The notes under the pieces were generated by a model that did not search any database, was not told the origin of the DNA, and was given only the letters and a program-made list of their open reading frames with translations. DNA of 64,000 bases. Origin: Chitinophagaceae bacterium. Lineage in GTDB: Bacteria; Bacteroidota; Bacteroidia; Chitinophagales; Chitinophagaceae. Positions 53,701-62,469 of the stretch are shown here, piece after piece. The number at the start of each line of letters is the position of its first letter. Position 1 is the stretch's first letter. A program made the translations under genes and the position numbers. The DNA lies in NCBI GenBank assembly GCA_947454155.1, contig CANGIT010000005.1:121044-185043 (forward strand), written 5' to 3'.

Positions 53701-53988
53701 AGAAGCGTAATAGTTGGCCACACCAGGAATCACATTATCGGGGCGTTGTAAATAAGGCACGGCTCTTCTTACGGGCATTTCGCAACTGGCTGCAATGGCT
53801 GCGGCCGCGGTGCTGAATCCCAGATATTTCAGAAAATCTCTGCGGGGAGTAGAGCCGTCGAAAAGACCTTCTTTAGACAACTCCTCTACAGGAAGCAGAT
53901 CTTCATTGAACTCGTTTTCGGTGGATTGCTTGTAGGCGTCTGATTGATTCAGTTCTCCGAAACTTTGCCAGTACTTCTTATTACTCAT
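50764..53988 (-). CDS. actB: Alternative complex III subunit ActB (molybdopterin-like plus Fe-S domains)
   Basis: A 1074-residue periplasmic subunit. A twin-arginine motif (PRRDFLKYLG at 48-57) precedes a hydrophobic stretch with IAASC at 65-69, which may also be a lipobox. Residues about 90-780 resemble molybdopterin oxidoreductases but are thought to bind no molybdenum cofactor in this complex. From about 795 the ferredoxin-like part has four Cys clusters: CTGCSACVVAC, CQHCDNAPCENVC, CIGTRYCANNC and CSFCVQRLQ with CMQACP. In ActB proteins these bind three 4Fe-4S clusters and one 3Fe-4S cluster. It carries electrons from quinol to hemes. Confidence 0.95.
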   Translation of the reverse strand: MSNKKYWQSFGELNQSDAYKQSTENEFNEDLLPVEELSKEGLFDGSTPRRDFLKYLGFSTAAAAIAASCEMPVRRAVPYLQRPDNVIPGVANYYASTYVNGGDAISVVVKQRDGRPIKIEGNDLSSLTKGGTSAQAQASVLDLYDITRLRHPLQKEGKDFKEVTSFESFDAIIASAMAGIGSKPVVLLTSTIHSPSTLQIINNFLAKYPGSRHVQYDAVSYSGMLLANEACYGKRSLPDYHFEKAQTIVSLGADFLGTWISPVQFSKQYAENRKVKGDKPSISRHFHFESMLSLTGSNADDRYTHKPSETGAIALALLAKLGGAVSAPSIADAKVKEGIDKAAAELMKTKGASLVVCGSNDSNIQVVVNAINEMIGANGTTINWSATNNTRKGSDTDMVKLEADMAAGNVGALLVYDCNPVYSYADGKKLAASIAKVPVSISFNGTMDETTEQCKYVLPSHHWLESWGDAEPVSGQFSMIQPLINPLFKTRAFQTSLMKWTSGGNNTAAAAVDTTAKFVAPVIVANGNDYETYLKNYWTAKLGSSDMWDKALQDGVVEAVPTMAAGTFNGAKLAEAASKIAATKSGNIEVVLYQKVSVGNGSQANNPWLQELPDPVSKVTWDNYAMVSPEMAKTLLGIDVVNNQREADAYEVTPEKPTVKVTVNGKSVELPVLILPGLNNATIAVALGYGRASADENNSLDRVGRAATGAGKNAYPLVGFDGATFIYNAVAAAEKTGNVYPLAQTQVHGSSEGRPVIYETSLTNFKKNPEAMLKETHEELSSLLADGKTDFVKEGTIYPNYEKPGIKWGMSIDLNTCTGCSACVVACTAENNVSVVGKIQVQRAHEMHWLRIDRYFTGDAKNPDVVFQPMMCQHCDNAPCENVCPVAATNHSSEGLNQMTYNRCIGTRYCANNCPYKVRRFNWLDFTGADSFKDNQEPLRGKDLDEVVFQMNDDLTRMVLNPDVTVRSRGVIEKCSFCVQRLQESKLEAKKNQDPSMVRNVKTACMQACPTNAISFGNVNDKESEVAKARADKNRNFYVLEQLHVLPNVSYLAKVRNTDRNIGAEEEKHEEAHA

Positions 53989-54046
53989 AGTATGTTGTGA
54001 TTCAAATATTCTTAATTCAATTCTTTTTTAGCAGCTAAAACACTTA

Positions 54047-55327
54047 TTAATAGTGGCATTTTTGACACTCTGTTCCACCAATATTTTCAACAGTCACACT
54101 GTCCATCTTATGGTTTTTGATATCGTTGTGGAACTTCTCATAAATGCTATAATACTTGTTGCCTTCACCAGTTTCTTTGTTGTAGAAATCAACTTTTGAT
54201 TCGCGGTGGCAATTCACACACCAACCCATGCTGAGGTCGGAAAACTGGGCAACTTCTCCCATTTCCTGGATATTACCATGGCAGGTTTGGCATTGTTGCT
54301 TACCCACTTTGATATGCTGACTGTGGTTGAAATAAACGTGATCGGGAAGGTTGTGGATTTTCACCCAAGAGATGGGCTGAGAGCCATCTGGAGCGCCATC
54401 ATGATTTTCGTCGGGATTGTATGATTTGGTAGCCGGATTCCATCCTGCATATTTGTACAGCTTTTGAATTTCGTCGGTTCCATTCACCTGCGAACCATCT
54501 TCTCTTACAATAGGATCTCCTTTGTATTCTTTTACGGCCATATGGCAGTTCATACAAACATTCACAGAAGGAATACCTGCATGCTTGCTGTCTTGTGCGC
54601 TACCATGACAATACAGACAACTGATCTGATTGACACCGGCGTGAACTTTATGTGAATAGTAAATAGGTTGTACCGGCTGATAGTCTTTCATTCTTCCTAA
54701 TCCGATAGCACCATTAATCGTATAATAACCGCCAATGGCAAACAGTACCAGAATGCCGGCCATCAAATAAGTTTTATTGCGATAGAAAGGAACGGGCTCT
54801 CCTCTGAGGATGCCTTCTTTTTCGTCGGAAAGCTTGCGAAGATTACTGTTTACCTGAACGAGAATCAAACCTACAACTGCAAGAATCAAAGTGAGAATAC
54901 CCAACAGCAGTGAATTGTCTTGCTCAGGTGCACCTTCCCCTCCGGCAGCTGGTGTAGCAGCAGCGGGTGGTGCATAATCATCTACATATTTAAGAATCGC
55001 ATCGATTTCTTCTTTCTTCAGATTTGCGAAAGCTGTCATTACCGTAGGCTTCCATTTGTCTGCCAGTTGTTTGGCATAAGCATCAGATGCAATCATCTGA
55101 GCAGGATTGTTAATCCACTTGTAAACCCATTCTTTGCTGGGTTCTCTTGTGCTCCAGCCTTTAAGGGCCGGTCCTGTATAATCTGCATCAGGCTTATGAC
55201 AGTTGGCACAATTGGCTTTGAAAAGCGCTTCGCCGTCTGCAGCAAAAAGCTGATTATTCAACGATAAAGAGAGGATGAAAATAAGACTGGCTAAGGCCTT
55301 GGTAATGATTGTTCGATAGCGACTCAT
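54047..55327 (-). CDS. actA: Alternative complex III subunit ActA, hexaheme form
   Basis: A 426-residue multiheme cytochrome c, the first gene of the act-cox operon. ATG 55327 begins MSRYRTIITK; a longer frame to 55477 runs over the promoter region and is rejected. A signal peptide is followed by a mono-heme domain (CANCH at 40-44), then a transmembrane helix near 115-135 and a second near 165-182, and then five CxxCH sites (CLYCH, CMNCH, CQTCH, CVNCH, CQKCH). Pentaheme ActA is the textbook form, so the N-terminal heme is an added module. NPDENHDG is a possible Ca-binding loop. Confidence 0.94.
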   Translation of the reverse strand: MSRYRTIITKALASLIFILSLSLNNQLFAADGEALFKANCANCHKPDADYTGPALKGWSTREPSKEWVYKWINNPAQMIASDAYAKQLADKWKPTVMTAFANLKKEEIDAILKYVDDYAPPAAATPAAGGEGAPEQDNSLLLGILTLILAVVGLILVQVNSNLRKLSDEKEGILRGEPVPFYRNKTYLMAGILVLFAIGGYYTINGAIGLGRMKDYQPVQPIYYSHKVHAGVNQISCLYCHGSAQDSKHAGIPSVNVCMNCHMAVKEYKGDPIVREDGSQVNGTDEIQKLYKYAGWNPATKSYNPDENHDGAPDGSQPISWVKIHNLPDHVYFNHSQHIKVGKQQCQTCHGNIQEMGEVAQFSDLSMGWCVNCHRESKVDFYNKETGEGNKYYSIYEKFHNDIKNHKMDSVTVENIGGTECQKCHY

Positions 55328-55369
55328 ACAGTTATCGGGTCTAGTGTGGAGAAAATCCTTTTTCGGGAG

Positions 55370-55377
55370 CAAAAGTA
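55370..55377 (-). promoter_or_regulatory. -7 box of the act-cox operon
   Basis: The minus strand reads TACTTTTG, 42 bases before the actA ATG at 55327. An imperfect inverted repeat (GATATATTG/CAATATC) lies just upstream near 55386-55403 and may be a regulatory site. Confidence 0.55.
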
Positions 55378-55559
55378 ATGCACGATATTGACAATATATC
55401 AACATTTTGAAAAAATATTTTTCAGGTTTTATAATGGATTTCAATGGTTTGTAAAACCGATGATGGCTCATTGTCATAAAACTGTAAACAAAGCCCTTCA
55501 GCTTAAATAATGATCATAAAAGTAAAGACTTCGCAAAGTTTTATTCAAATTTGCAGCCT

Positions 55560-56429
55560 ATGTTCAAAAAACTAAAAAACAAATGGAAGGTCAACAACCT
55601 GAACCTGACGCTTATTCTTTTGACATTTGCTTCAGGTGGCTCTGTTTGTGGAAGATTGTCTAGCAAAATATTAAACACAGCTGGGCTTGAAAAAGGAATT
55701 GTCTGGGTTTCCTTATATATATTATTGGTAACGGTTTTGTGGCCATTATGTGTCATTATTATAAGTATACCCTTGGGTCAGTTTCGGTTTTTTAGAAACT
55801 ATATCGGAAGAATTGGACAAAAATTAAGTGGCAAAAGACAACTCCAGCCTAAAACTATCATTGCCATTTTTGCCAGTGGAAAAGGTAGTAATGCATTGAA
55901 TATCATTCATTATTTCAAAAATCACCCGACCATTAATGTTGGCTTGGTTGTTACCAACAAGGCTGATGCCGGCGTGGTGGACATCGCACAAGAACATCAA
56001 ATTCCTATTAAAGTGATAGGTCCGACCGATTTTCAGCACCCCGAAAATTTGATGACAGAATTAAAAAACCGACAAATAGGATTCGTCGTGCTGGCAGGAT
56101 TTCTAAAAAAAGTTCCGGATTCGGTGATTGCCGCATTTTCAGGAAGAATCATTAATATCCATCCGGCGTTGTTACCTGCTTATGGCGGAAAAGGCATGTA
56201 CGGACAATATGTACATGAAGCCGTATTGGCCAACAGGGAAAATAAAAGCGGCATCACCATTCATTATGTCAATGAACATTATGACAAAGGAGAAATCATT
56301 TTTCAGGCCGAATGTAAAATCTCACCGGAAGATGACACCTCTTCTCTAGAACAAAAAGTAAGAGCATTGGAGCTGGCTCATTATCCCCGAATTATTGAAG
56401 AAGAAATAAAAAAGCAAAACCTTAGTTAA
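55560..56429 (+). CDS. purN: Fusion of DUF6787-like membrane domain and phosphoribosylglycinamide formyltransferase (PurN)
   Basis: A 289-residue protein. Residues 1-92 hold two transmembrane helices and the pattern of small Bacteroidota membrane proteins ([34 protein letters not shown]). Residues about 98-289 are a complete Pur[13 protein letters not shown], catalytic Asn199 and His201 in [14 protein letters not shown], and Asp242 in HYDKGEII. PurN transfers formate from 10-formyl-THF to GAR in purine synthesis. No ATG, GTG or TTG start lies at the domain border, so it is a real single frame. ATG 55560 is preferred over TTG 55551. Confidence 0.9.
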   Translation: MFKKLKNKWKVNNLNLTLILLTFASGGSVCGRLSSKILNTAGLEKGIVWVSLYILLVTVLWPLCVIIISIPLGQFRFFRNYIGRIGQKLSGKRQLQPKTIIAIFASGKGSNALNIIHYFKNHPTINVGLVVTNKADAGVVDIAQEHQIPIKVIGPTDFQHPENLMTELKNRQIGFVVLAGFLKKVPDSVIAAFSGRIINIHPALLPAYGGKGMYGQYVHEAVLANRENKSGITIHYVNEHYDKGEIIFQAECKISPEDDTSSLEQKVRALELAHYPRIIEEEIKKQNLS

Positions 56430-56482
56430 TTGTCCGGCTGGATATTTTTTCTATCCCTATTATTGCACCGAAATTTTACGGC

Positions 56483-57580
56483 TTGAAGTCCATAATGTCC
56501 ATATTCCTCCTGGTTGCTTTTCTAATGACCGCTAAAGCACAATTTGTTGTAAGCGGTACCGTGTTTGATATCACGAAATTCAATTATGTAGAAAACACCA
56601 AAGTGGTTACCAGCTCCGGAGCCGTGGCATTTTCCGACAGCATGGGCCATTATCATATTCGGGTGATGGAAAACGACTCGCTGGTTTTCATCTACAACAA
56701 CAAGCCCACCCAAAAATTCAGCACCAGAGAAATCACCGATCCGCAGCATTTCGACATTTCCATCCATCTTCATATCAAAGGAAAATATTCCATGCTGCAG
56801 GATATCACGGTGTACAGCAAATCCTACAAAGAAGATTCGCTGGAAAACAGAGCCAATTATTCCGATGTTTTCAATTACAACAAACCCAACATTGAATCGT
56901 CTGTTATGAATGGTGTAGCAGGCGCCGACCTCGACGAGCTGATCAATCTTTTCAGGTTCCGTCACAACAGAACAATGGCAGCGTTTCAGGAAAGGTTGGA
57001 AACGGAAGAAAGAGAGAAATATGTAGATCACCGGTTTAATAAAATACAGGTGAAAAGGCTCACCGGACTGAAAGACCAGTTTCTCGATTCCTTCCTGGTG
57101 TGGTATCGACCCACCTACGATTTTGTTATCAACGCCGATGAAATACTGATCAACAAATACATCATCAAGGCCGGTGAACATTTTAAAAAACTCAACAACA
57201 TCAATAATCCAACCGTTATGTCATACAACAAACTGACCCCCGAAGAAGAATACGTGATTGTACACAAAGGAACCGAAAGGCCTTTCACCGGCGAGTACAC
57301 CAACAACAAGACAACGGGCGTATATCTTTGCAGAAGATGCAACACGCCTCTTTATGAATCAAAAAATAAATTCGATTCTCACTGCGGATGGCCGAGTTTC
57401 GACGATGAAATACCCGGTGCCGTAAAGCGTGTACCCGATGCCGATGGCAGAAGAACTGAGATCATTTGTGCCAAATGTGAGGGCCATCTGGGCCACGTGT
57501 TTATCGGGGAAAACTTCACGAATAAAAACACCCGTCATTGTGTAAATTCGATTTCTTTGAAATTTGTGCCGGAAAAATAA
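56483..57580 (+). CDS. msrB: Fusion of secreted carboxypeptidase-regulatory-like domain and methionine sulfoxide reductase B
   Basis: A 365-residue protein. Residues 1-19 are a signal peptide; the TTG start at 56483 gives it a Lys, while the first ATG is 56495. Residues about 20-240 match a Bacteroidota family with a carboxypeptidase regulatory-like domain ([20 protein letters not shown], later [12 protein letters not shown]). Residues 246-365 are a full MsrB with zinc ligands Cys283, 286, 329, 332 and catalytic Cys353 ([11 protein letters not shown]). MsrB reduces methionine-R-sulfoxide. Met246 could be an internal start at 57218. Fusion to a signal peptide implies a periplasmic enzyme. Confidence 0.9.
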   Translation: MKSIMSIFLLVAFLMTAKAQFVVSGTVFDITKFNYVENTKVVTSSGAVAFSDSMGHYHIRVMENDSLVFIYNNKPTQKFSTREITDPQHFDISIHLHIKGKYSMLQDITVYSKSYKEDSLENRANYSDVFNYNKPNIESSVMNGVAGADLDELINLFRFRHNRTMAAFQERLETEEREKYVDHRFNKIQVKRLTGLKDQFLDSFLVWYRPTYDFVINADEILINKYIIKAGEHFKKLNNINNPTVMSYNKLTPEEEYVIVHKGTERPFTGEYTNNKTTGVYLCRRCNTPLYESKNKFDSHCGWPSFDDEIPGAVKRVPDADGRRTEIICAKCEGHLGHVFIGENFTNKNTRHCVNSISLKFVPEK

Positions 57581-57613
57581 TGAAGTCTTTATTTCAGCAT
57601 CAATACTTTAATC

Positions 57614-58948
57614 ATGCAGTTACATAAATCAATATCGGTCTTCCTCCTGCTTTCGTTTGGTTTCAGTTGTTTTTCCCAAAACAGCATCCTTTTTAAAAAT
57701 GTATTTGTTTTCAATGGGAAAGACGAAAAGATTTTTAAAGCCAATGTGCTGGTTGTAGGAGAGTTGATTCAAAAAATTGACAGCGCCCCGATTATTGTGG
57801 ACGGAAAGAGCACAAAGATCATCGATGGCAGAGGTAAATATATGATGCCAGGTCTGATTGATGCTCATGCCCACATGTTGTTAGAGTCGCTCCCATTCCC
57901 CTTATTGCTCACCTCCGACATAGGTTTCATGAATCTGTATGCGGCTCACTTCGCAGAAAAACAGGTGATGAGGGGCTTCACAACGGTAAGGGATATGGGT
58001 GGAAATACTTTTTCATTGGCCAAAGCCATCAATAGCGGTTTGATCAGGGGGCCCAGAATTTTTCCGAGCGGAGCCGCCATTTCTCAAACAGGAGGACATG
58101 GTGATTTTGGACTTCCCACAGATGTGCCGAGAAACGGTGATAATTCTTATCTGACAAAATCGGGTATGACCTCAATAGCCGATGGTGCAGACCAGGTGTT
58201 GCTGCGTTCCAGAGAACAGTTGCGCCAGGGCGCAAGTCAGATAAAACTATGCGCCGGAGGCGGTATCATATCCATGTATGATCCTGTTGATGTTTCTCAA
58301 TACACAGCCGAGGAAATCAAGGCTGCAGTAAGTGCGGCCACCAACTGGGGAACGTATGTTACGGTACACGCCTATCTTCCAGAATCAATAAGAACCGCTG
58401 TTGCGGCCGGAGTCAAATGTATTGAGCATGGTCAGCTGATTGATGAGGCTACGGTTAAACTGATGGCAGAAAAAAATGTATGGTGGTGCTTGCAACCTTT
58501 TTTAAATGATGAGGACGCCACCCCTTTTCCGGAGGGAAGCGCCAATTGGAAAAAGCAACAAGAGATCATCAAGGGCACCGATAATGCATACCGGCTGGCA
58601 AAAAAATACAAGGTAAAAGTTGCATTTGGTATCGATTGTTTATTTGATTCCACTTCGGCAAAAAATCAGGGTAAGATTCTGTGCAAACTAGATCACTGGT
58701 TTTCTCCTTTTGAAATATTAAAAATGGCCACTCACGACAATGCCGAGCTGCTGAGCTTGTGCAATAACCGGAATCCTTACCCCGCCGGGAAACTGGGTGA
58801 GATTGCTGAAGGCGCATATGCCGATATTATTCTTGTTAACGGAAACCCCCTTGAAAACATTCGGCTGATAGAAAACCCTGAAACGAACTTCGGGCTCATC
58901 ATGAAAAACGGTATCATTTATAAAAACAATGTAGGGGAAGGCCGGTAG
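57614..58948 (+). CDS. Secreted amidohydrolase (imidazolonepropionase/Xaa-Pro dipeptidase-like)
   Basis: A 444-residue metal-dependent hydrolase of the amidohydrolase superfamily with a signal peptide ending CFSQ. Metal-site residues are in place: HAHML near 89-93, the bridging Lys in QIKLCAGGG, His in TVHAY and IEHGQ, and catalytic Asp in FGIDCLF. This layout resembles the Xaa-Pro/Xaa-Arg dipeptidase group, so a peptide or amide substrate is likely. It follows the MsrB gene on the same strand by 33 bases and may be co-transcribed. Confidence 0.9.
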   Translation: MQLHKSISVFLLLSFGFSCFSQNSILFKNVFVFNGKDEKIFKANVLVVGELIQKIDSAPIIVDGKSTKIIDGRGKYMMPGLIDAHAHMLLESLPFPLLLTSDIGFMNLYAAHFAEKQVMRGFTTVRDMGGNTFSLAKAINSGLIRGPRIFPSGAAISQTGGHGDFGLPTDVPRNGDNSYLTKSGMTSIADGADQVLLRSREQLRQGASQIKLCAGGGIISMYDPVDVSQYTAEEIKAAVSAATNWGTYVTVHAYLPESIRTAVAAGVKCIEHGQLIDEATVKLMAEKNVWWCLQPFLNDEDATPFPEGSANWKKQQEIIKGTDNAYRLAKKYKVKVAFGIDCLFDSTSAKNQGKILCKLDHWFSPFEILKMATHDNAELLSLCNNRNPYPAGKLGEIAEGAYADIILVNGNPLENIRLIENPETNFGLIMKNGIIYKNNVGEGR

Positions 58949-59005
58949 TCTGGTTTTCTTCTTTGTTTTGTACAAATGCCCAATTCAAATTTTCAGCAAG
59001 AAAAA

Positions 59006-61015
59006 TCAATACCTTAATATTTTATTTACCGTTTCATCTAGACGTGTGTGGGCCATAAAGTTTTTCTCCAATTCGATGTTGAAGGGAATGGGCGTGTCCA
59101 AACCCGCACAACGCAACACAGGCGCATCAAGAAGCTCAAAACAATTTTCGTTGATCCACGCCGAAATTTCTCCCCCTATACCCCCGATGAGCGTGTCTTC
59201 GTGTAAGATGATCACCTTACCGGTACGCTTAACCGAAGCGCGGATGGCTTCATAATCCAACGGAAGCAAGCTTCTCAAATCGAGAATATCAATGGAATAT
59301 TCGGGATGTTTAGCGGCGTAATCAGCAGCCCAATGTACACCGGCACCATACGTGATGATGGAAAGCGCTTCACCTGCCTTTACATGGCGGGCCTTGCCTA
59401 TTTCAATTTCGTAATATTCGTCGGGCACTTGTCCTGTAATGCTTCGGTATAAAGCTTTGTGTTCAAAAAAGATGACAGGATTGGGGTCGTTGATGGCGGC
59501 AATCAGCAAACCTTTGGCATCTGCCGGCGTTGAAGGATATACAACTTTCAGCCCTGGGGTGTGTACAAACCAAGCTTCGTTGCTTTGGCTGTGGAAAGGT
59601 CCGGCACCCACGCCTCCACCGGTAGGCATCCTAATCACCACATCGGCGTTTTGTCCCCAGCGATAATGGATTTTTGCGAGGTTGTTGACAATCTGATTGA
59701 ACCCTACGGTGACAAAATCGGCAAACTGCATTTCCATCATCGACTTGTAACCTTTCAAACTTAAGCCCAGTGCGGTTCCCACGATGGCACTTTCACATAA
59801 CGGTGTATTTCTGATTCTGTCTTTGCCGAATTTGTCCACAAAGCCTTCTGTCACTTTAAACGCACCGCCATACTCGGCAATGTCTTGTCCCATTAACACA
59901 AATTTCTCATGCTTTTGGAGCGACAACTCCAGGGCGTCGCTGATGGCGTTGATGAACTTTTTTTCGGACGATGCTGTGCTGATAGCAGAAGCATCAGGTT
60001 GACTGTTGTCTATTTTTTTGACAATCGGTGCAAGATATGGCGCATAAACATCCTGTTTTTCTTCGGCCGTGTTGGGTTGCACCGGTTCGCCCAAAAAGCC
60101 CGCCTTCAGCTCTTCTTCAATATTGACTTTCGTCCGCTGTTTGATATCGTTGATATGTTCTGCGGAAAGAATGTTTTCTGCCATCAGCCACTCTTCATAA
60201 TTTTTGATGGGATCCTTTTGTTCCCATTCTTCAAAAAGTTCTTTGGGAACATATTTCACACCGCTCGCTTCCTCATGCCCTCTCATCCTGAAAGTCATAC
60301 ACTCGATGAGATAGGGCTTTTGATTTTTTATGCAAAAATCTCTCACGCCACGCAAGGTGTCATATACTTCCAAAATATTGTTGCCATCTATTTTAATGCC
60401 TTCCATGCCATAGCCCTTGGCCTTGTCTACCAGACTCTCGCAACGATATTGTTCATTGGTAGGTGTGCTTAAACCATATCCATTGTTTTCGATGATGAAA
60501 ATAACGGGAAGCTCCCAAACTGCAGCCGTATTCAGCGCCTCATGAAAATCGCCTTCGCTGGTACCGCCGTCGCCCGAGAATGCTACAGATACTTTATCTT
60601 CTTTGGCGAGCTTGTGAGCAAGAGATATGCCATCGGCAATGGCCAGTTGCGGACCAAGATGCGATATCATGCCGCAGATATGATGTTCTTTGCTGCCAAA
60701 ATGAAAGCTTCTTTCCCTTCCTTTGCTGTAACCATCTTTATTGCCTTGCCATTGTTTGAACAATTTGCTTAGCGGCATGTTTCTGGAAGTGAAGACACCC
60801 AGATTGCGATGCATAGGCATGATCCACTCGTCACTTTCCAACGCCTTGGTTACACCCACAGCAATGGCCTCCTGACCGATACCGCTGAACCATTTGGAGA
60901 TTTTTCCCTGACGTAGCAACACGAGCATTTTCTCTTCAATCATCCGTGGAAAAAGTATCGATTTATATAAGTCGATCAGCTGTTCGTTGGTCAGTTCTTT
61001 TCTGTTGAAGTTCAT
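59006..61015 (-). CDS. 2-oxoacid dehydrogenase E1, fused alpha and beta subunits
   Basis: A 669-residue thiamine diphosphate enzyme decarboxylating branched-chain 2-oxoacids or pyruvate for the E2 acyltransferase. The alpha part (1 to about 330) has the TPP motif GDGGTSEGDFHEA near 148-160 with NN at 177-178. A linker leads to the beta part (about 350-669), which has GQDIAEYGGAFKVTEG and GGVGAGPFHSQS. In most bacteria these are two genes. ATG 61015 is chosen; the frame extends upstream without conserved sequence. No E2 or E3 gene is in the window. Confidence 0.93.
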   Translation of the reverse strand: MNFNRKELTNEQLIDLYKSILFPRMIEEKMLVLLRQGKISKWFSGIGQEAIAVGVTKALESDEWIMPMHRNLGVFTSRNMPLSKLFKQWQGNKDGYSKGRERSFHFGSKEHHICGMISHLGPQLAIADGISLAHKLAKEDKVSVAFSGDGGTSEGDFHEALNTAAVWELPVIFIIENNGYGLSTPTNEQYRCESLVDKAKGYGMEGIKIDGNNILEVYDTLRGVRDFCIKNQKPYLIECMTFRMRGHEEASGVKYVPKELFEEWEQKDPIKNYEEWLMAENILSAEHINDIKQRTKVNIEEELKAGFLGEPVQPNTAEEKQDVYAPYLAPIVKKIDNSQPDASAISTASSEKKFINAISDALELSLQKHEKFVLMGQDIAEYGGAFKVTEGFVDKFGKDRIRNTPLCESAIVGTALGLSLKGYKSMMEMQFADFVTVGFNQIVNNLAKIHYRWGQNADVVIRMPTGGGVGAGPFHSQSNEAWFVHTPGLKVVYPSTPADAKGLLIAAINDPNPVIFFEHKALYRSITGQVPDEYYEIEIGKARHVKAGEALSIITYGAGVHWAADYAAKHPEYSIDILDLRSLLPLDYEAIRASVKRTGKVIILHEDTLIGGIGGEISAWINENCFELLDAPVLRCAGLDTPIPFNIELEKNFMAHTRLDETVNKILRY

Positions 61016-61208
61016 GAGTATATGGTTGAAAGATGCTTCTTGATTGTATATCTGTCCCTGCGTAAATGCTGGTCCGGATGAGCAGCGAATTTCTTTATAA
61101 TCGTCCAAATGGCAAAGTGAAATGTTAAGAAGATGGTAAGGATAGTAGTAAATGGGGGGTGTATTATGGAATTTTTGCGGCGATGGAATCAAGCCCGAAA
61201 ATTTTTTT

Positions 61209-62372
61209 ATGCAAAAAATATCTATTCTTCTTGCCTTGATGATCTCAGGCTTTATGACAACCACTCAATCACAACCCCATTATTATTACCCCCATCGACC
61301 TTCATTAATCCGGCCCAACGAAGTTCCCAAAATACAGGCGGCCATTCTGCTAGATGTCAGCAACAGTATGGACGGACTTATTGAACAAGCTAAAGCACAA
61401 CTTTGGAACATGGTCATCACTCTAGGAAAAACCAAATGCAACGGCACATCTCCCAACATCGAAATTGCACTCTATGAATACGGCAGAAGCACCAATCCGC
61501 TGAACGCCGGATATGTAAAACAATTGAGCGGCTTCACCACAGATCTCGATCGTTTATCTAATATCTTGTTTAATCTTACCACCAATGGTGGTGATGAATA
61601 TTGCGGACAGGTGATTTATAGTTCACTTCAACAGCTCAACTGGGACAATAACCCCAACAGTTACAAAACTATTTTTATTGCCGGCAATGAAGATTTCTTA
61701 CAAGGACGTCTCCATTATATGAAAGCCTGCAATTCGGCAAAAGCAAAAGGCGTAATCGTAAACACCATTTATTGCGGCGACCGCATGCAGGGCATCAGCG
61801 AACACTGGAATCTGATAGGAGAATGCGGAGGAGGAAGCTTCACCAATATCAATCAAAATGAAAAAGTGATAGAAATTCCCACGCCTTACGACGATGAAAT
61901 TATCGCACTAAACGAACAACTGAATAATACTTATATCGGATATGGTTCGTATGGTGCCGAAAAAGCGAAAACACAAAAAGACCTTGATGGAAAAAACTAC
62001 TCTATGGGAAAATCGGTAGCTGTAAAAAGAGCAACGGCTAAAAGCAACAAGGTTGTTTACAAAAACAGCAGCTGGGATCTGGTTGATAAGATGGAAGAAG
62101 ATAAAGAGTTTGTAAGTAAAATGGATGCCAACGCATTACCTGACAGTCTGAGGGGTCGTTCAAAAGCGCAGGTTCAGCAAATTGTAACCGCAAAAGCAAA
62201 AGAAAGAAATCAGATACAGCAAAAGATCGCAGAAAAAACAGCTGCACGGGATCAATACATCAATAAAGAAAAAGCGAAAAGATCATCATCACAGCAAAGC
62301 GCCACGCTGGAAACGGAAGTTGAAAAAATAATCCGCAAGCAGGTGAAGGCTAAGAAGATGGAGATACAATAA
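61209..62372 (+). CDS. Secreted VWA-domain protein
   Basis: A 387-residue protein from ATG 61209 (the frame extends upstream, but only from a poor start). A signal peptide near 1-21 is followed by a von Willebrand A domain with the MIDAS motif DVSNS at 49-53 (LLDVSNSMDGL), and later NNTYIGYG. The C-terminal third is Lys-rich and probably coiled (RSKAQVQQIVTAKAKERNQI). The family is common in Bacteroidota; its task is unknown and presumably metal-dependent binding outside the inner membrane. It is divergent from the E1 gene. Confidence 0.85.
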   Translation: MQKISILLALMISGFMTTTQSQPHYYYPHRPSLIRPNEVPKIQAAILLDVSNSMDGLIEQAKAQLWNMVITLGKTKCNGTSPNIEIALYEYGRSTNPLNAGYVKQLSGFTTDLDRLSNILFNLTTNGGDEYCGQVIYSSLQQLNWDNNPNSYKTIFIAGNEDFLQGRLHYMKACNSAKAKGVIVNTIYCGDRMQGISEHWNLIGECGGGSFTNINQNEKVIEIPTPYDDEIIALNEQLNNTYIGYGSYGAEKAKTQKDLDGKNYSMGKSVAVKRATAKSNKVVYKNSSWDLVDKMEEDKEFVSKMDANALPDSLRGRSKAQVQQIVTAKAKERNQIQQKIAEKTAARDQYINKEKAKRSSSQQSATLETEVEKIIRKQVKAKKMEIQ

Positions 62373-62430
62373 ATGTTTGTTGTTGGATGTTTGATGTTTG
62401 TTGTTGATGTTAATAACAATAAACCTTAAA

Positions 62431-62451
62431 CCTGTCTGCCTGTCGGCAGAC
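62431..62451. repeat. CTGTCGGCAG-type palindrome
   Basis: CCTGTCTGCC is followed by TGTCGGCAGAC, a variant of the dispersed element at 15146 and 24706. It lies between the VWA and M16 genes in AAACATTAAA-type filler. Confidence 0.55.
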
Positions 62452-62469
62452 ATTAAACTACAAACATTC

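Noticed and set aside
55328..55477. N-terminal extension of ActA
   Set aside because: It crosses the promoter box at 55370-55377 and places a signal peptide internally; ATG 55327 fits better.
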